Assembly (NCBI GenBank): GCA_017398555.1
Contig: JAFQFV010000035.1
Span: forward strand, 62,001 to 126,000
Direction: 5' to 3'
Source of the DNA: Alistipes sp.
GTDB lineage: Bacteria > Bacteroidota > Bacteroidia > Bacteroidales > Rikenellaceae
DNA: 64,000 nucleotides
Of the stretch, positions 44,911 to 52,782 are shown piece after piece. The first letter of the stretch is position 1, and each line of letters begins with the position of its first letter. The translations under genes and the position numbers were made by a program. A model generated the notes under the pieces. It searched no databases and was not told the DNA's origin. It saw only the letters and a list, made by a program, of their open reading frames with translations.

Positions 44911-45568
44911 GGGAGAGAGCGATAAAACGTAAAGTCCTTATATCCAACGATATAGGGACTTATTATTTGTTATTAACAATCAATATTTAACATAATATAG
45001 TAGAAATCCCAAAAATAACATCAGAAGGGGAGTATCTCTAATAGAAATATCCAAAATTTTCGCAAAAATCAGCAGTTTTACAGATGCAATTAACAAATGT
45101 AAACAAAATCTCCACTCGGTTAATTTACATTTGTAATATCAACCTCTGTTAACATCTGTTAATAACACCGTTTTGATAACATTTGTCACTACTATCAAAG
45201 GGTGGTTTTGTTATCAATTTTACCTCTAATATTGAGCAGTTCAGTTGTTGTACTTTCGTATATTATATACTAATAATCAGCAAGTTACACGTTTTAGTTG
45301 TGTAAAAATTTAACTACATAACTATTGAACTATCATTTGGGAGAGCTTGTGTATAATATAAGGTACATATTATATTTAATAGTCTTATTTTCAACTATTT
45401 ACACATTCAAACATCAAGTAGAACTATATATAAAAGTGGTTTCAAAATTTAACAAAAAGGTTATTATTAACAGTTGTAAACATTGTTAATAACTATTAAC
45501 ATCTCTACTTTTTAACAAAATAGTTGTTAATTTTGTAAAATATGTTTACCTTTGTAAAAATTGACAAA
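44911..45568. other. AT-rich non-coding region with repeated ACATYTGT/GTTAAYAAC-type motifs and DnaA-box-like sites
   Basis: No gene is seen in 658 bases. It holds an 11-bp inverted repeat (ACAAATGTAAA 45093-45103 with TTTACATTTGT 45124-45134), TCTGTTAA twice with 10-bp spacing (45145, 45155), further AACATTTGT and GTTAATAAC copies, and three sequences close to the DnaA-box pattern TTWTNCACA (complement of 45299-45307, complement of 45348-45356, and 45397-45405 with one mismatch). It could be an operator array for the HTH gene that follows, or part of an origin. Confidence 0.6.
45547..45554 (+). promoter_or_regulatory. -7 promoter box of the HTH gene
   Basis: TACCTTTG, 14 nt before the ATG at 45569. 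It overlaps codons of an upstream in-frame ATG (45542), which is therefore rejected as start. Confidence 0.65.
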
Positions 45569-46000
45569 ATGAAGGAAAAATTAGAGATTTTGATGGCAGA
45601 TACAGGTCTGCGAGTTGGAGAGATTGCAATGAAGCTCGGCGTGAAGGCTCCGGTAATCTCTCATATTCTCAGTGGTCGCAACCAACCAAATTTTGCCCTG
45701 ACCGCAAAGATCATCTCGACCTTCAACCAATACAACCCTTACTGGTGGTTGGGAAGTTCTGAGATCAAGTTGGCAATCGACTCATCTGCCCCGTCGGTCA
45801 AAGATGAAAATCAAAACTCCAACTCTTCCGACTCTTCGGCCTTAGAACAAAATGAGGAGTCGGCAATCTCGTCACTCTTTAGTCAGGTGAACAGTTCATC
45901 TACTGAAGCGTCAGCTCCGAGCAGACCATCTTCCGAGATTGAGCGAGTTGTCATCTTCTACAAAGATCACAGTTTCGAGAGTTTCACTCCGAAGAGATAG
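45569..46000 (+). CDS. HTH-domain regulator with Ser-rich C-terminal half
   Basis: A 143-residue protein. Residues 1-60 form a Cro/C1-like helix-turn-helix (LRVGEIAMKLGVKAPVISHI, then SGRNQPNFALTAKII and YWWLGS). The rest is acidic and Ser-rich, probably disordered, ending in VVIFYKDHSFESFTPKR. The repeat-rich region directly upstream is a natural candidate for its binding sites. Its own promoter and terminator make it monocistronic. Targets are unknown. Confidence 0.85.
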   Translation: MKEKLEILMADTGLRVGEIAMKLGVKAPVISHILSGRNQPNFALTAKIISTFNQYNPYWWLGSSEIKLAIDSSAPSVKDENQNSNSSDSSALEQNEESAISSLFSQVNSSSTEASAPSRPSSEIERVVIFYKDHSFESFTPKR

Positions 46001-46040
46001 AAATTTCTCTCATTGGCTCTTTTTAAGCCGTTTTACAGCA

Positions 46041-46070
46041 AAAAATCCCGACCGACAATCGGGATTTTTC
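46041..46070 (+). terminator. Terminator after the HTH gene
   Basis: AAAAATCCCGA pairs with TCGGGATTTTT around a short loop, giving an 11-bp stem with T-run. Confidence 0.85.
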
Positions 46071-46298
46071 TTTTCACGCAATTCTCAGAGGGTTGAAACA
46101 CCATTCAAATAAGTGCTAATATATTCATAATCAATATTTTACATCAATTTTACCGCAAAAACACACCTCTCTCCAATGAGAGAGCAATATTTGAAAAATG
46201 ATGTAATATGGACCTTATGTTAAATTTAGTAAAAATCACTAATAGGGGAGCTATGCTATAGCTGTTAAGGCGCTATTTGTTTATTAAGAAAAAATGCT

Positions 46299-46306
46299 TA
46301 TATTTG
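46299..46306 (+). promoter_or_regulatory. -7 promoter box of the 45-aa membrane protein gene
   Basis: TATATTTG, 4 nt before the ATG at 46311. Confidence 0.6.
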
Positions 46307-46310
46307 TGCT

Positions 46311-46448
46311 ATGATTCATTGGCACTTTCATACTAACGGTGCTCCTCGTATGCCGCGTTGGATGTATATAATGCTTTGCGTTATGTTCGTTTTGTTGTGT
46401 ACGTCCCCTCTATGGTTGTTGATTATGGCTCTTTTTGACATGCTTTAA
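46311..46448 (+). CDS. Small His/Met-rich membrane protein (45 aa)
   Basis: A 45-codon ORF begins 4 nt after a consensus -7 box, so the mRNA is predicted to be leaderless. The N-terminus MIHWHFHTNGAPRMPRW is rich in His and Trp. Residues about 18-42 form a Met/Leu/Cys-rich membrane helix. The His-rich head and the position just upstream of a zinc/manganese binding-protein gene suggest a possible metal link, but this is inference. No family is recognised. Confidence 0.5.
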   Translation: MIHWHFHTNGAPRMPRWMYIMLCVMFVLLCTSPLWLLIMALFDML

Positions 46449-46524
46449 TGTGCTACCCTCACCAAATCGTAGCATCTTTTTTCATTGTCCCAATACATAA
46501 ATTGCAGATTTGCCAATTTTGCAC

Positions 46525-46532
46525 TACCTTTG
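46525..46532 (+). promoter_or_regulatory. -7 promoter box of the znuA-like/znuC-like genes
   Basis: TACCTTTG, 17 nt before the ATG at 46550. It excludes a longer in-frame start at 46448. Confidence 0.65.
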
Positions 46533-46549
46533 TAGAAACATTGGTTGTG

Positions 46550-47398
46550 ATGAAAAAGATTTTATACCTATTTATATATATAGCGCTTGCGGTAAGTTGC
46601 ATCGGTAAAAATCAGAGTACCGAGGATGTTATCGTAGTCTCTATTGCTCCAATCAAGCCGATTGTCGAGGCGATTGTCGGAGATGATTTCAAGGTTGAAG
46701 TTTTAGTTCCTGCAGGGGCCTCTCCGGAGAGTTTCGAGCCAACGCCAAAGCAATTTATCACGCTCAACAAGGCTAAACTTGTCTTGGGAACAGGTCTATT
46801 GGACTTTGAGCAGCAGCTGTTAAAGCGAGTGCACGACCAGAGTAAGGTTATTGACCTGAGTCACGGAATTATCACAATATCAGGCAGTTGCAGCCACACG
46901 CACCACGGCAAGCATTGTCATCACGGAGTTGATCCACACATCTGGTGTTCGCCAAAATCGCTGAAAGTAATGGCAAAAAATGCACATACTGCCATCGTGG
47001 CAGCAATGCCCGATTCATTGCAATACACAGAGGCATATAATGCTCTGAATGAGCAGATTGCAGCGCTTGACAATGAGGTTGCAGAGTTGGCAAGCAGAGC
47101 ATCACTCCCCTACTTTATCATCTACCATCCGGCTCTGACATATTTGGCTCGAGACTACGGTTTGGAGCAGGTTTCAATCGAGAATGACGGCAAGGAGGCA
47201 AGCGCAAAACGCATTGCGCAAATCATCTCTGCGGCACGAGCTGATGGCATAAAGAGCGTGTTTTATCAGAGCGAGTTTCCTGAATCGAGCGTGCAGGTTA
47301 TCTGCGAGGACATTGGGGCTAATGCTGTAGAAATCAATCCGTTAGACGAGGATATATTCACAAACATACGCGAAATTGCACGCCTTATAACCGAGTAG
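46550..47398 (+). CDS. Zinc/manganese ABC transporter substrate-binding lipoprotein (ZnuA-like)
   Basis: A 282-residue cluster A-I binding protein. The signal MKKILYLFIYIALAVSC ends in a lipobox. Metal ligands are expected at His in the HGI region, at VDPHIWCSPKS and at FIIYHPALTYLARDYG, with a C-terminal Asp/Glu. The His-rich loop CSHTHHGKHCHHG (about residues 112-124) is typical of zinc-specific members. It delivers metal to the permease; the ATPase gene begins 1 nt later, but the permease lies at 5152. Confidence 0.92.
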   Translation: MKKILYLFIYIALAVSCIGKNQSTEDVIVVSIAPIKPIVEAIVGDDFKVEVLVPAGASPESFEPTPKQFITLNKAKLVLGTGLLDFEQQLLKRVHDQSKVIDLSHGIITISGSCSHTHHGKHCHHGVDPHIWCSPKSLKVMAKNAHTAIVAAMPDSLQYTEAYNALNEQIAALDNEVAELASRASLPYFIIYHPALTYLARDYGLEQVSIENDGKEASAKRIAQIISAARADGIKSVFYQSEFPESSVQVICEDIGANAVEINPLDEDIFTNIREIARLITE

Positions 47399-47399
47399 T

Positions 47400-48101
47400 A
47401 TGGAGAGCATAGTTTCACTGAGCAATGTTACGGTTCGTTACGACGACTATGTGGCGATAGATAGCGTAAATTTGGAGATTTTCGCCGATGATTTTATCTG
47501 CATAATCGGCCCGAATGGAGGTGGTAAGACTACCCTAATCAAGGCTATCTTGGGCACGCTTCCGCATAGCGGAGAGGTGCGACTATCGCCAACTCTCTTT
47601 AACGGCAATAAGCGACTTATCGGATATCTGCCGCAGCACTCTACTTTTGACCGCAACTTCCCTATTTCAGTTCTTGAGGTGGTGATGTCAGGCCTACAGA
47701 GTGAGCGAGGATTTGCAACAAGATATAGTCGAGCAGACAGAACCAAAGCGATGCAACTACTTGACAAAATGGGTATTAGCGCAATCTCAGAGCGACAAAT
47801 CGGCGAGATATCCGGTGGACAGATGCAGCGCACATTACTCTGTCGTGCCGTGATTTCAGAGCCGAAGTTGTTAATTCTCGACGAGCCGACCAACTTCATC
47901 GACAAGCAGTTTGAAAACGAGTTATACAACATCCTGCAACAACTCAACAAACAGATGGCAATCGTGATGGTTTCGCACGAGGTAAATAATATCTCCCCTG
48001 CCGTCAAGAGCATCGTCTGCATTAATCGCACACTCCATCGTCACAACACCAACACCCTATCCCACAGCGAGTTGCGCGAATACTGCAGCGTAAATAGATA
48101 G
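47400..48101 (+). CDS. Zinc/manganese ABC transporter ATPase (ZnuC-like)
   Basis: A 233-residue ABC ATPase. Walker A GPNGGGKTTLIKA (about residues 37-49), Q-loop YLPQHSTFDRNFPISV, signature ISGGQMQR, Walker B LLILDEPTNFID and the switch His in VMVSHEVN are all present. It energises metal uptake with the binding protein upstream. No permease follows; the ABC-3 permease at 5152-5982 is the obvious partner in this window. Confidence 0.93.
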   Translation: MESIVSLSNVTVRYDDYVAIDSVNLEIFADDFICIIGPNGGGKTTLIKAILGTLPHSGEVRLSPTLFNGNKRLIGYLPQHSTFDRNFPISVLEVVMSGLQSERGFATRYSRADRTKAMQLLDKMGISAISERQIGEISGGQMQRTLLCRAVISEPKLLILDEPTNFIDKQFENELYNILQQLNKQMAIVMVSHEVNNISPAVKSIVCINRTLHRHNTNTLSHSELREYCSVNR

Positions 48102-48124
48102 ATTTTAGTTTGCACATAATTTAC

Positions 48125-48367
48125 TCTATGCACCGTTTTATCGTCAGAACGCTGCGATTCAGCCGAGAGCAATAGCGGTCGCACAACGAAGTTGCAAAGG
48201 GTAAAATCTGCAAATGGAAACTTGTTTACAAATTTGCGGATTTTAACATTTAGAGTGCACAGCACTGCGACCGCTATTGCCGAGGCGTAGCAGTGAAGAG
48301 CCACCGCAGGTGGGTCAACGCGGTAGATTCTCCGCTCAATCTATGCACCGTTTTATCGTCAGAACGC
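48125..48367. repeat. 28-bp direct repeats flanking nested inverted repeats
   Basis: The two 28-bp copies contain the element end box TTTTATCGTCAGAAC. Between them GCAATAGCGGTCGCA (48169-48183) pairs with its exact complement at 48266-48280. Inside, AAAATCTGCAAAT pairs with ATTTGCGGATTTT at 12 of 13 positions. The layout suggests a second, differently filled element in tandem with copy 3. Confidence 0.75.
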
Positions 48368-48478
48368 GGTAGTAGGTGCGCATCGTGAAAAAAAATCAGC
48401 GACGGATAGTACTAAAACGTACAGCCGTCGCTGATTTTTAAGGGATGTGCAGCTAATGCTGCGTTATCACGGTAAAAC
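48350..48478 (-). repeat. Structured inverted-repeat element, copy 3 (GTAC-loop family)
   Basis: Terminal inverted repeats 48350-48367 and 48461-48478 match at 15 of 18 positions. A 15-bp perfect stem (48391-48405 with 48425-48439) carries the identical 19-nt loop (48406-48424). The element ends 5 nt from the purA stop codon and reads as its transcription terminator. Confidence 0.87.
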
Positions 48479-48483
48479 CAAAA

Positions 48484-49749
48484 TTAGCGAACAATAGTCT
48501 CCTCACGATCCGGACCCACCGAAATAATCTTCACCGGTACGCCGCACTCAGCCTCGATGAATGCTACATAGTCCTTGAACTGCTGAGGGAACTCGTCATA
48601 ACTACGAACGTTGCAGATATCGCAATTCCAACCCGGAAACTCGCGGTAGATTGGCTCGATAGAGTCATCTGCCTCGTATGGGAAGTAATCAACCTGCTTG
48701 CCATTCATCTGGTAGCCAACAGCAACCTTGATAGTATCGAAGTCATTGAGAATATCTGACTTCATCATAATAAGACCTGTTACGCCATTCATCATCACTG
48801 CATACTTAAGTGCAACGAGGTCAAGCCAACCGCAACGACGTGGACGACCTGTAGTGGCGCCGAACTCGTTACCTACCTGACGGAGAGTCTCGCCTGTAGC
48901 ATCGAAGAGCTCTGTTGGGAATGGGCCGCTACCTACGCGGGTGCAGTAAGCCTTGAAGATGCCGAATACCTCACCGATACGTGTAGGAGCAACACCAAGA
49001 CCTGTACAAACGCCTGCACAGAGGGTATTTGAAGAGGTTACATACGGATATGTACCGAAATCAACGTCGAGCAGTGAGCCCTGTGCACCCTCAGCAAGAA
49101 TTGCAACATCATCCTTAAGGTAGTTATTTACAGTAATCTCGCTATCTACGAACTCAAAACGCTTGAGTGACTCAACGCCTGCAAACCACTCCTTCTCATA
49201 AGCAGTTACATCTACCTGATAGTCATACTGACGCAGCTGGAAGAAGTGCTTCTCCTTCAGAGCCTCGTAGCGCTCCTTGAAGTCCGGAAGCAGGATATCA
49301 CCCACACGCAGACCGTTACGACCTGTCTTGTCCATATAAGCAGGACCGATACCCTTCAGAGTAGAACCAATCTTGGTCTTACCCTTAGCAGCCTCAGATG
49401 CAGCATCCAGAGCGCGATGTGTAGGAAGGATGAGGTGAGCGCGCTTTGAAATCTTCATACGAGATACTACATCTACGCCTGAAGCCTCAATCTGAGCAAT
49501 CTCCTCTGCAAGAATTACAGGGTCGATAACCACGCCATTACCGATAATGTTCATCGAGCCATCACGGAAGATACCAGACGGAACGGTGTGGAGCACGAAC
49601 TTCTCGCCACCGAAGTGGAGCGAGTGACCGGCATTAGGACCGCCCTGGAATCGAGCAATAACATCGTAATTTGGGGTCAAAACATCGACCACCTTACCTT
49701 TACCCTCATCTCCCCACTGGAGACCGAGTACCACGTCAACTTTCTTCAT
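48484..49749 (-). CDS. purA: Adenylosuccinate synthetase
   Basis: A 421-residue enzyme making adenylosuccinate from IMP, aspartate and GTP. The P-loop-like QWGDEGKGKVVD (about residues 11-22), GGPNAGHS, KIGSTLKGIGPAYMDKTGR (in parts) and EGAQGSLLDVDFGTYPYVTSS (in parts) are present, as is the GRPRRCGWLD block. The start at MKKVDVVLGLQWGDEGKG is chosen over 14 upstream in-frame codons. It is divergent from purT, another purine gene. Confidence 0.97.
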   Translation of the reverse strand: MKKVDVVLGLQWGDEGKGKVVDVLTPNYDVIARFQGGPNAGHSLHFGGEKFVLHTVPSGIFRDGSMNIIGNGVVIDPVILAEEIAQIEASGVDVVSRMKISKRAHLILPTHRALDAASEAAKGKTKIGSTLKGIGPAYMDKTGRNGLRVGDILLPDFKERYEALKEKHFFQLRQYDYQVDVTAYEKEWFAGVESLKRFEFVDSEITVNNYLKDDVAILAEGAQGSLLDVDFGTYPYVTSSNTLCAGVCTGLGVAPTRIGEVFGIFKAYCTRVGSGPFPTELFDATGETLRQVGNEFGATTGRPRRCGWLDLVALKYAVMMNGVTGLIMMKSDILNDFDTIKVAVGYQMNGKQVDYFPYEADDSIEPIYREFPGWNCDICNVRSYDEFPQQFKDYVAFIEAECGVPVKIISVGPDREETIVR

Positions 49750-49829
49750 ATATAGTTTGTTAAGTTTATTGTCATTTAGGCATATACCCACAATTCGAGT
49801 GTAAAATTACATCACTTTTCCCGAACAGC

Positions 49830-49837
49830 CAAATATA
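49830..49837 (-). promoter_or_regulatory. -7 promoter box of purA
   Basis: TATATTTG on the minus strand, 80 nt before the purA ATG. Confidence 0.5.
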
Positions 49838-50034
49838 GTCACCGTTTTTTTCAACAAATTTTCGACAAGAGTTTTATCGGGATTGACTAAGGCTATACCT
49901 ATCAATCCGCCAACGAGTAAAAATATCTATATTTACCAAATATAACTATCTGATAATCAGTATATATCCATTTACATACATATCAATTGCAATACAACTC
50001 TCTACAATATTTACGAATTGTGCTAAAAAATTAC

Positions 50035-50042
50035 TACCTTTG
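50035..50042 (+). promoter_or_regulatory. -7 promoter box of purT
   Basis: TACCTTTG, 24 nt before the ATG at 50067. It contains the in-frame TTG at 50040, which is rejected as a start. Confidence 0.65.
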
Positions 50043-50066
50043 CCAAAATTTAATACCCAAAAAGAT

Positions 50067-51257
50067 ATGATAAAGATTGGTACACCGATGACTTCGGTTG
50101 GTAAGAAGGCTCTGCTTTGTGGTTCCGGCGAGCTGGGCAAGGAGGTTGCAATAGAACTGCAACGATATGGTATTGAGGTAGTTGCATGCGACCGCTACCC
50201 TAACGCTCCGGCTATGCAGGTTGCAAATCGCTGCCACGTTCTCAATATGTTGGACGGCGAGGCACTTAGAGCCGTTATTGAGGCAGAGAAGCCTGACTAC
50301 ATCATCCCTGAGGTTGAGGCTATCGCTACACCTACACTCGTAGAGCTTGAGAAGGAGGGCTACAGCGTCACTCCGACAGCTAAGGCAGCTTGGCTGACAA
50401 TGAACCGTGAGGGTATTCGTCGTCTTGCTGCCGAGGAGCTCGGTCTGCCAACATCTTTCTATCGTTTTGCAGAGACTAAGGAGGAGTATCTTGCAGCTAT
50501 TGCTGAGGTTGGTATCCCTTGCGTAGTTAAGCCTATTATGTCATCTTCAGGTCACGGTCAGAGCACAGTAAAGTGCGAGGCTGATATTGAGAACTCTTGG
50601 ACTATTGCTCAGGAGGGTGGCCGTGCAGGTGCTGGTCGAGTAATTGTTGAGCGTTTTGTAGATTTCGACTACGAGATTACCATGCTCACAGTGCGTCACA
50701 GTGCAGGTACTACAATCCTTGAGCCTATTGGTCACCACCAGGTAGATGGCGACTATCGTGAGTCTTGGCAGCCACAGCCTATGAGCGAGGTTGCAAAGGC
50801 AAAGGCAAAGGAGATTGCGCACAAGATTACAGGTGCGCTTGGCGGTTACGGCATCTTCGGTGTAGAGATGTTCATCAAGGGTGATGAGGTTATCTTCAGC
50901 GAGGTTTCACCACGTCCGCACGATACAGGTATGGTAACTATGATTTCGCAGGATTTGTCGGAGTTTGCACTCCACGCTCGCGCAGTGCTCGGTCTGCCTA
51001 TTCCATCTGTTCGTTTCTATGGTGCAAGCGCTTCAAAGGCGATTGTAGTCGAGGGCAATACAGACAAGGTTGTATTTGAAAATCTCGACCAGGTAGTTGC
51101 TGAGGAGGGTGTTCAGATTCGTATTTTCGGCAAGCCGGAGGTTGTTGGCCACCGTCGTTTCGGTGTTATTCTCGCAACTGACCAGACCGTTGAAAAGGCG
51201 CTTGAGAAGGCTGAGCGTGCATACGCAAAACTCTCATATAGCGTACTTCCGCGATAA
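50067..51257 (+). CDS. purT: Formate-dependent phosphoribosylglycinamide formyltransferase
   Basis: A 396-residue ATP-grasp enzyme that formylates GAR using formate and ATP in purine synthesis. Visible blocks are [26 protein letters not shown]-like [26 protein letters not shown] (ATP-grasp) and [26 protein letters not shown] (in parts). The length is normal. It allows purine synthesis without 10-formyl-THF at this step. It is a single gene, ending before the pyr leader. Confidence 0.96.
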   Translation: MIKIGTPMTSVGKKALLCGSGELGKEVAIELQRYGIEVVACDRYPNAPAMQVANRCHVLNMLDGEALRAVIEAEKPDYIIPEVEAIATPTLVELEKEGYSVTPTAKAAWLTMNREGIRRLAAEELGLPTSFYRFAETKEEYLAAIAEVGIPCVVKPIMSSSGHGQSTVKCEADIENSWTIAQEGGRAGAGRVIVERFVDFDYEITMLTVRHSAGTTILEPIGHHQVDGDYRESWQPQPMSEVAKAKAKEIAHKITGALGGYGIFGVEMFIKGDEVIFSEVSPRPHDTGMVTMISQDLSEFALHARAVLGLPIPSVRFYGASASKAIVVEGNTDKVVFENLDQVVAEEGVQIRIFGKPEVVGHRRFGVILATDQTVEKALEKAERAYAKLSYSVLPR

Positions 51258-51326
51258 ATTGCAGATTTTGTCTGTAAAATTGCACTTTTTACGGCAAAAA
51301 CCTTTGGTTGTTTGGCAAAATTTCAC

Positions 51327-51334
51327 TAATTTTG
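51327..51334 (+). promoter_or_regulatory. -7 promoter box of the pyr operon
   Basis: TAATTTTG, with TTTG at 51303-51306 as the -33 element (20-nt spacer). It gives a leader of about 150 nt before pyrC. Confidence 0.6.
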
Positions 51335-51360
51335 TCACCAATATAAACGAACAGAAGAGT

Positions 51361-51441
51361 ATGATGCTTTCAAACAACATATTGTCAGCATACGGGCCTC
51401 AGGATTGGGGTTACGAGGTTTCTGTTTCACATTTTGTTTAA
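51361..51441 (+). CDS. Putative pyr leader peptide (26 aa)
   Basis: ATG 51361 opens a 26-codon ORF (MMLSNNILSAYGPQDWGYEV then SVSHFV) ending TAA 4 nt before the leader terminator. Its last codons and the stop lie in a stretch rich in T (17 of 27 bases, about 51418-51444). It lies wholly inside the pyr leader and matches no protein family, which fits a regulatory leader peptide. Confidence 0.5.
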   Translation: MMLSNNILSAYGPQDWGYEVSVSHFV

Positions 51442-51444
51442 TTT

Positions 51445-51474
51445 ACAGGCGGCCTACGGGTCGCCTGTTTTTTT
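51445..51474 (+). terminator. Attenuator-like terminator in the pyr leader
   Basis: ACAGGCG (51445-51451) pairs with CGCCTGT (51462-51468), extended by three inner pairs around a TACG loop, and is followed by seven Ts. It lies 12 nt before the pyrC ATG with no promoter in between, so it must be read through for pyr expression. Confidence 0.75.
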
Positions 51475-51486
51475 ATATAAGCAGTT

Positions 51487-52764
51487 ATGAACAAAGGCAA
51501 GTTACTGATACGTGGCGGATTGGCTGTAGGAATGGGCAAATCCCGCATCGCCGATATCCTTATTGAGGATGGTATTATTGCGGCTATCGGCACCGATATT
51601 TCAGCAGACAATCAGACCGAAATATTCGATGCTACAGGATGCGTTGTCACCTACGGACTTGCCGATGCACACGTACATCTTCGCGAGCCGGGCTACTCCG
51701 AGAAGGAGACCATCGCTACCGGTACTGCGGCAGCTGCACATGGTGGCGTAACCACAGTACTATCGATGCCAAACCTCAACCCCGCACCCGATAGTGTTGA
51801 GAATATCGCCATCCAGCAGGCGATGATTGATGAGCAAGCGGTAATCGAGGTTCGCCCTTATGCGACAATTACCAATCGCCGTATAGGCAAGCAGATTGTC
51901 GATGCAGCAGCACTTGCACCACACTGCGTAGGTTTTTCGGATGACGGCAGTGGCGTGCAGAGCCGCGAGGTTATGCTCGAGGCGATGAAGAGCATTGCCG
52001 CTGTAGATGGTATTATTGCGGCACATTGCGAGGATGAGAGTCTGCTCGCCGGTGGTTATATCCACGCAGGCGACTATGCGGCACTGAACGGACACAAGGG
52101 TATCCCTGCCTGTTCGGAGTATATGCCGTTTATTCGTGATATAGATTTGATAGCCCAGAGCGGCTGTCGTTACCACTTCTGCCATATGTCGGCACGCAAC
52201 AGCGTTATCGCTCTGCGCAACGCCAAGCGTATGGGTCTGCCCGTTTCGGGAGAGACAGGTCCGCACTACCTGACTATGGTCGATTTGGATATTATGAACG
52301 AGGGTCGATTCAAGATGAACCCGCCAATTCGTAGCGAGGCTGACCGCGATGCACTTATCGAGGGTATTATAGACGGCACTATCGAGGTTATCGCCACCGA
52401 CCACGCACCGCATACAGCCGAGCAGAAGAGCAAGGGTCTTGCGGGCAGTGCTATGGGCGTTGTGGGTCTTGAGACCTCATTTGCAGTATGCTACACCAAA
52501 CTTGTTCGCACAGGTATTATCACCATCGAGAAGCTCATTGAGCTGATGTGTGACAATCCACGTCGCATCTTCCGCCTCGGTGGAGGTTTGGAGGTTGGAC
52601 AAAGGGCCGACATTGCGGTATTTGACACCACTACCCCATTCAAGGTTGATAGCAGCACCTTCTTATCAAAGGGCAAGGCGACACCATTTGAGGGTTGGGA
52701 GTTGCTTGGCCGTTGCCGACTAACACTCTTTGGAGGCAAGGTGGTTTGGAGAGAGAACGAATAA
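51487..52764 (+). CDS. pyrC: Dihydroorotase
   Basis: A 425-residue class I amidohydrolase that closes carbamoyl aspartate to dihydroorotate. The metal-binding DAHVHLREPGYSEKETI (about residues 59-75) has the HxH pair. Later come a His in CHMSARNS, the catalytic region IEVIATDHAPHT and the end with GRRADIAVFD-like GQRADIAVFD. It is the first structural gene of the pyr operon, placed directly behind the leader terminator. Confidence 0.95.
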   Translation: MNKGKLLIRGGLAVGMGKSRIADILIEDGIIAAIGTDISADNQTEIFDATGCVVTYGLADAHVHLREPGYSEKETIATGTAAAAHGGVTTVLSMPNLNPAPDSVENIAIQQAMIDEQAVIEVRPYATITNRRIGKQIVDAAALAPHCVGFSDDGSGVQSREVMLEAMKSIAAVDGIIAAHCEDESLLAGGYIHAGDYAALNGHKGIPACSEYMPFIRDIDLIAQSGCRYHFCHMSARNSVIALRNAKRMGLPVSGETGPHYLTMVDLDIMNEGRFKMNPPIRSEADRDALIEGIIDGTIEVIATDHAPHTAEQKSKGLAGSAMGVVGLETSFAVCYTKLVRTGIITIEKLIELMCDNPRRIFRLGGGLEVGQRADIAVFDTTTPFKVDSSTFLSKGKATPFEGWELLGRCRLTLFGGKVVWRENE

Positions 52765-52782
52765 AATAATTATATAAATTGT

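Larger units (their letters stand above)
46001..46310. other. Intergenic region with terminator and CTCTCATTGG inverted repeat
   Basis: Apart from the terminator at 46041-46070, TCTCTCATTGG near 46005 recurs inverted as CCAATGAGAGA near 46174, and the second copy lies in a small hairpin (CTCTC/GAGAG). The promoter of the next small gene is at the end. No other gene is seen. Confidence 0.5.
48102..48483. other. Repeat-rich intergenic region between tail-to-tail genes
   Basis: No gene is seen. The region contains a 28-bp exact direct repeat (48125-48152 and 48340-48367), a nested pair of inverted repeats between the copies, and copy 3 of the GTAC-loop element at its right end. Confidence 0.8.
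49750..50066. other. Divergent purA/purT control region
   Basis: It holds the purA and purT -7 boxes and, between them, the palindrome TATATTTACCAAATATA (49928-49944, 7-bp arms, 3-nt centre), a possible shared operator. No gene is seen. Confidence 0.5.

Noticed and set aside
45542-45568. N-terminal extension of the HTH protein
   Set aside because: The -7 box TACCTTTG lies inside it.
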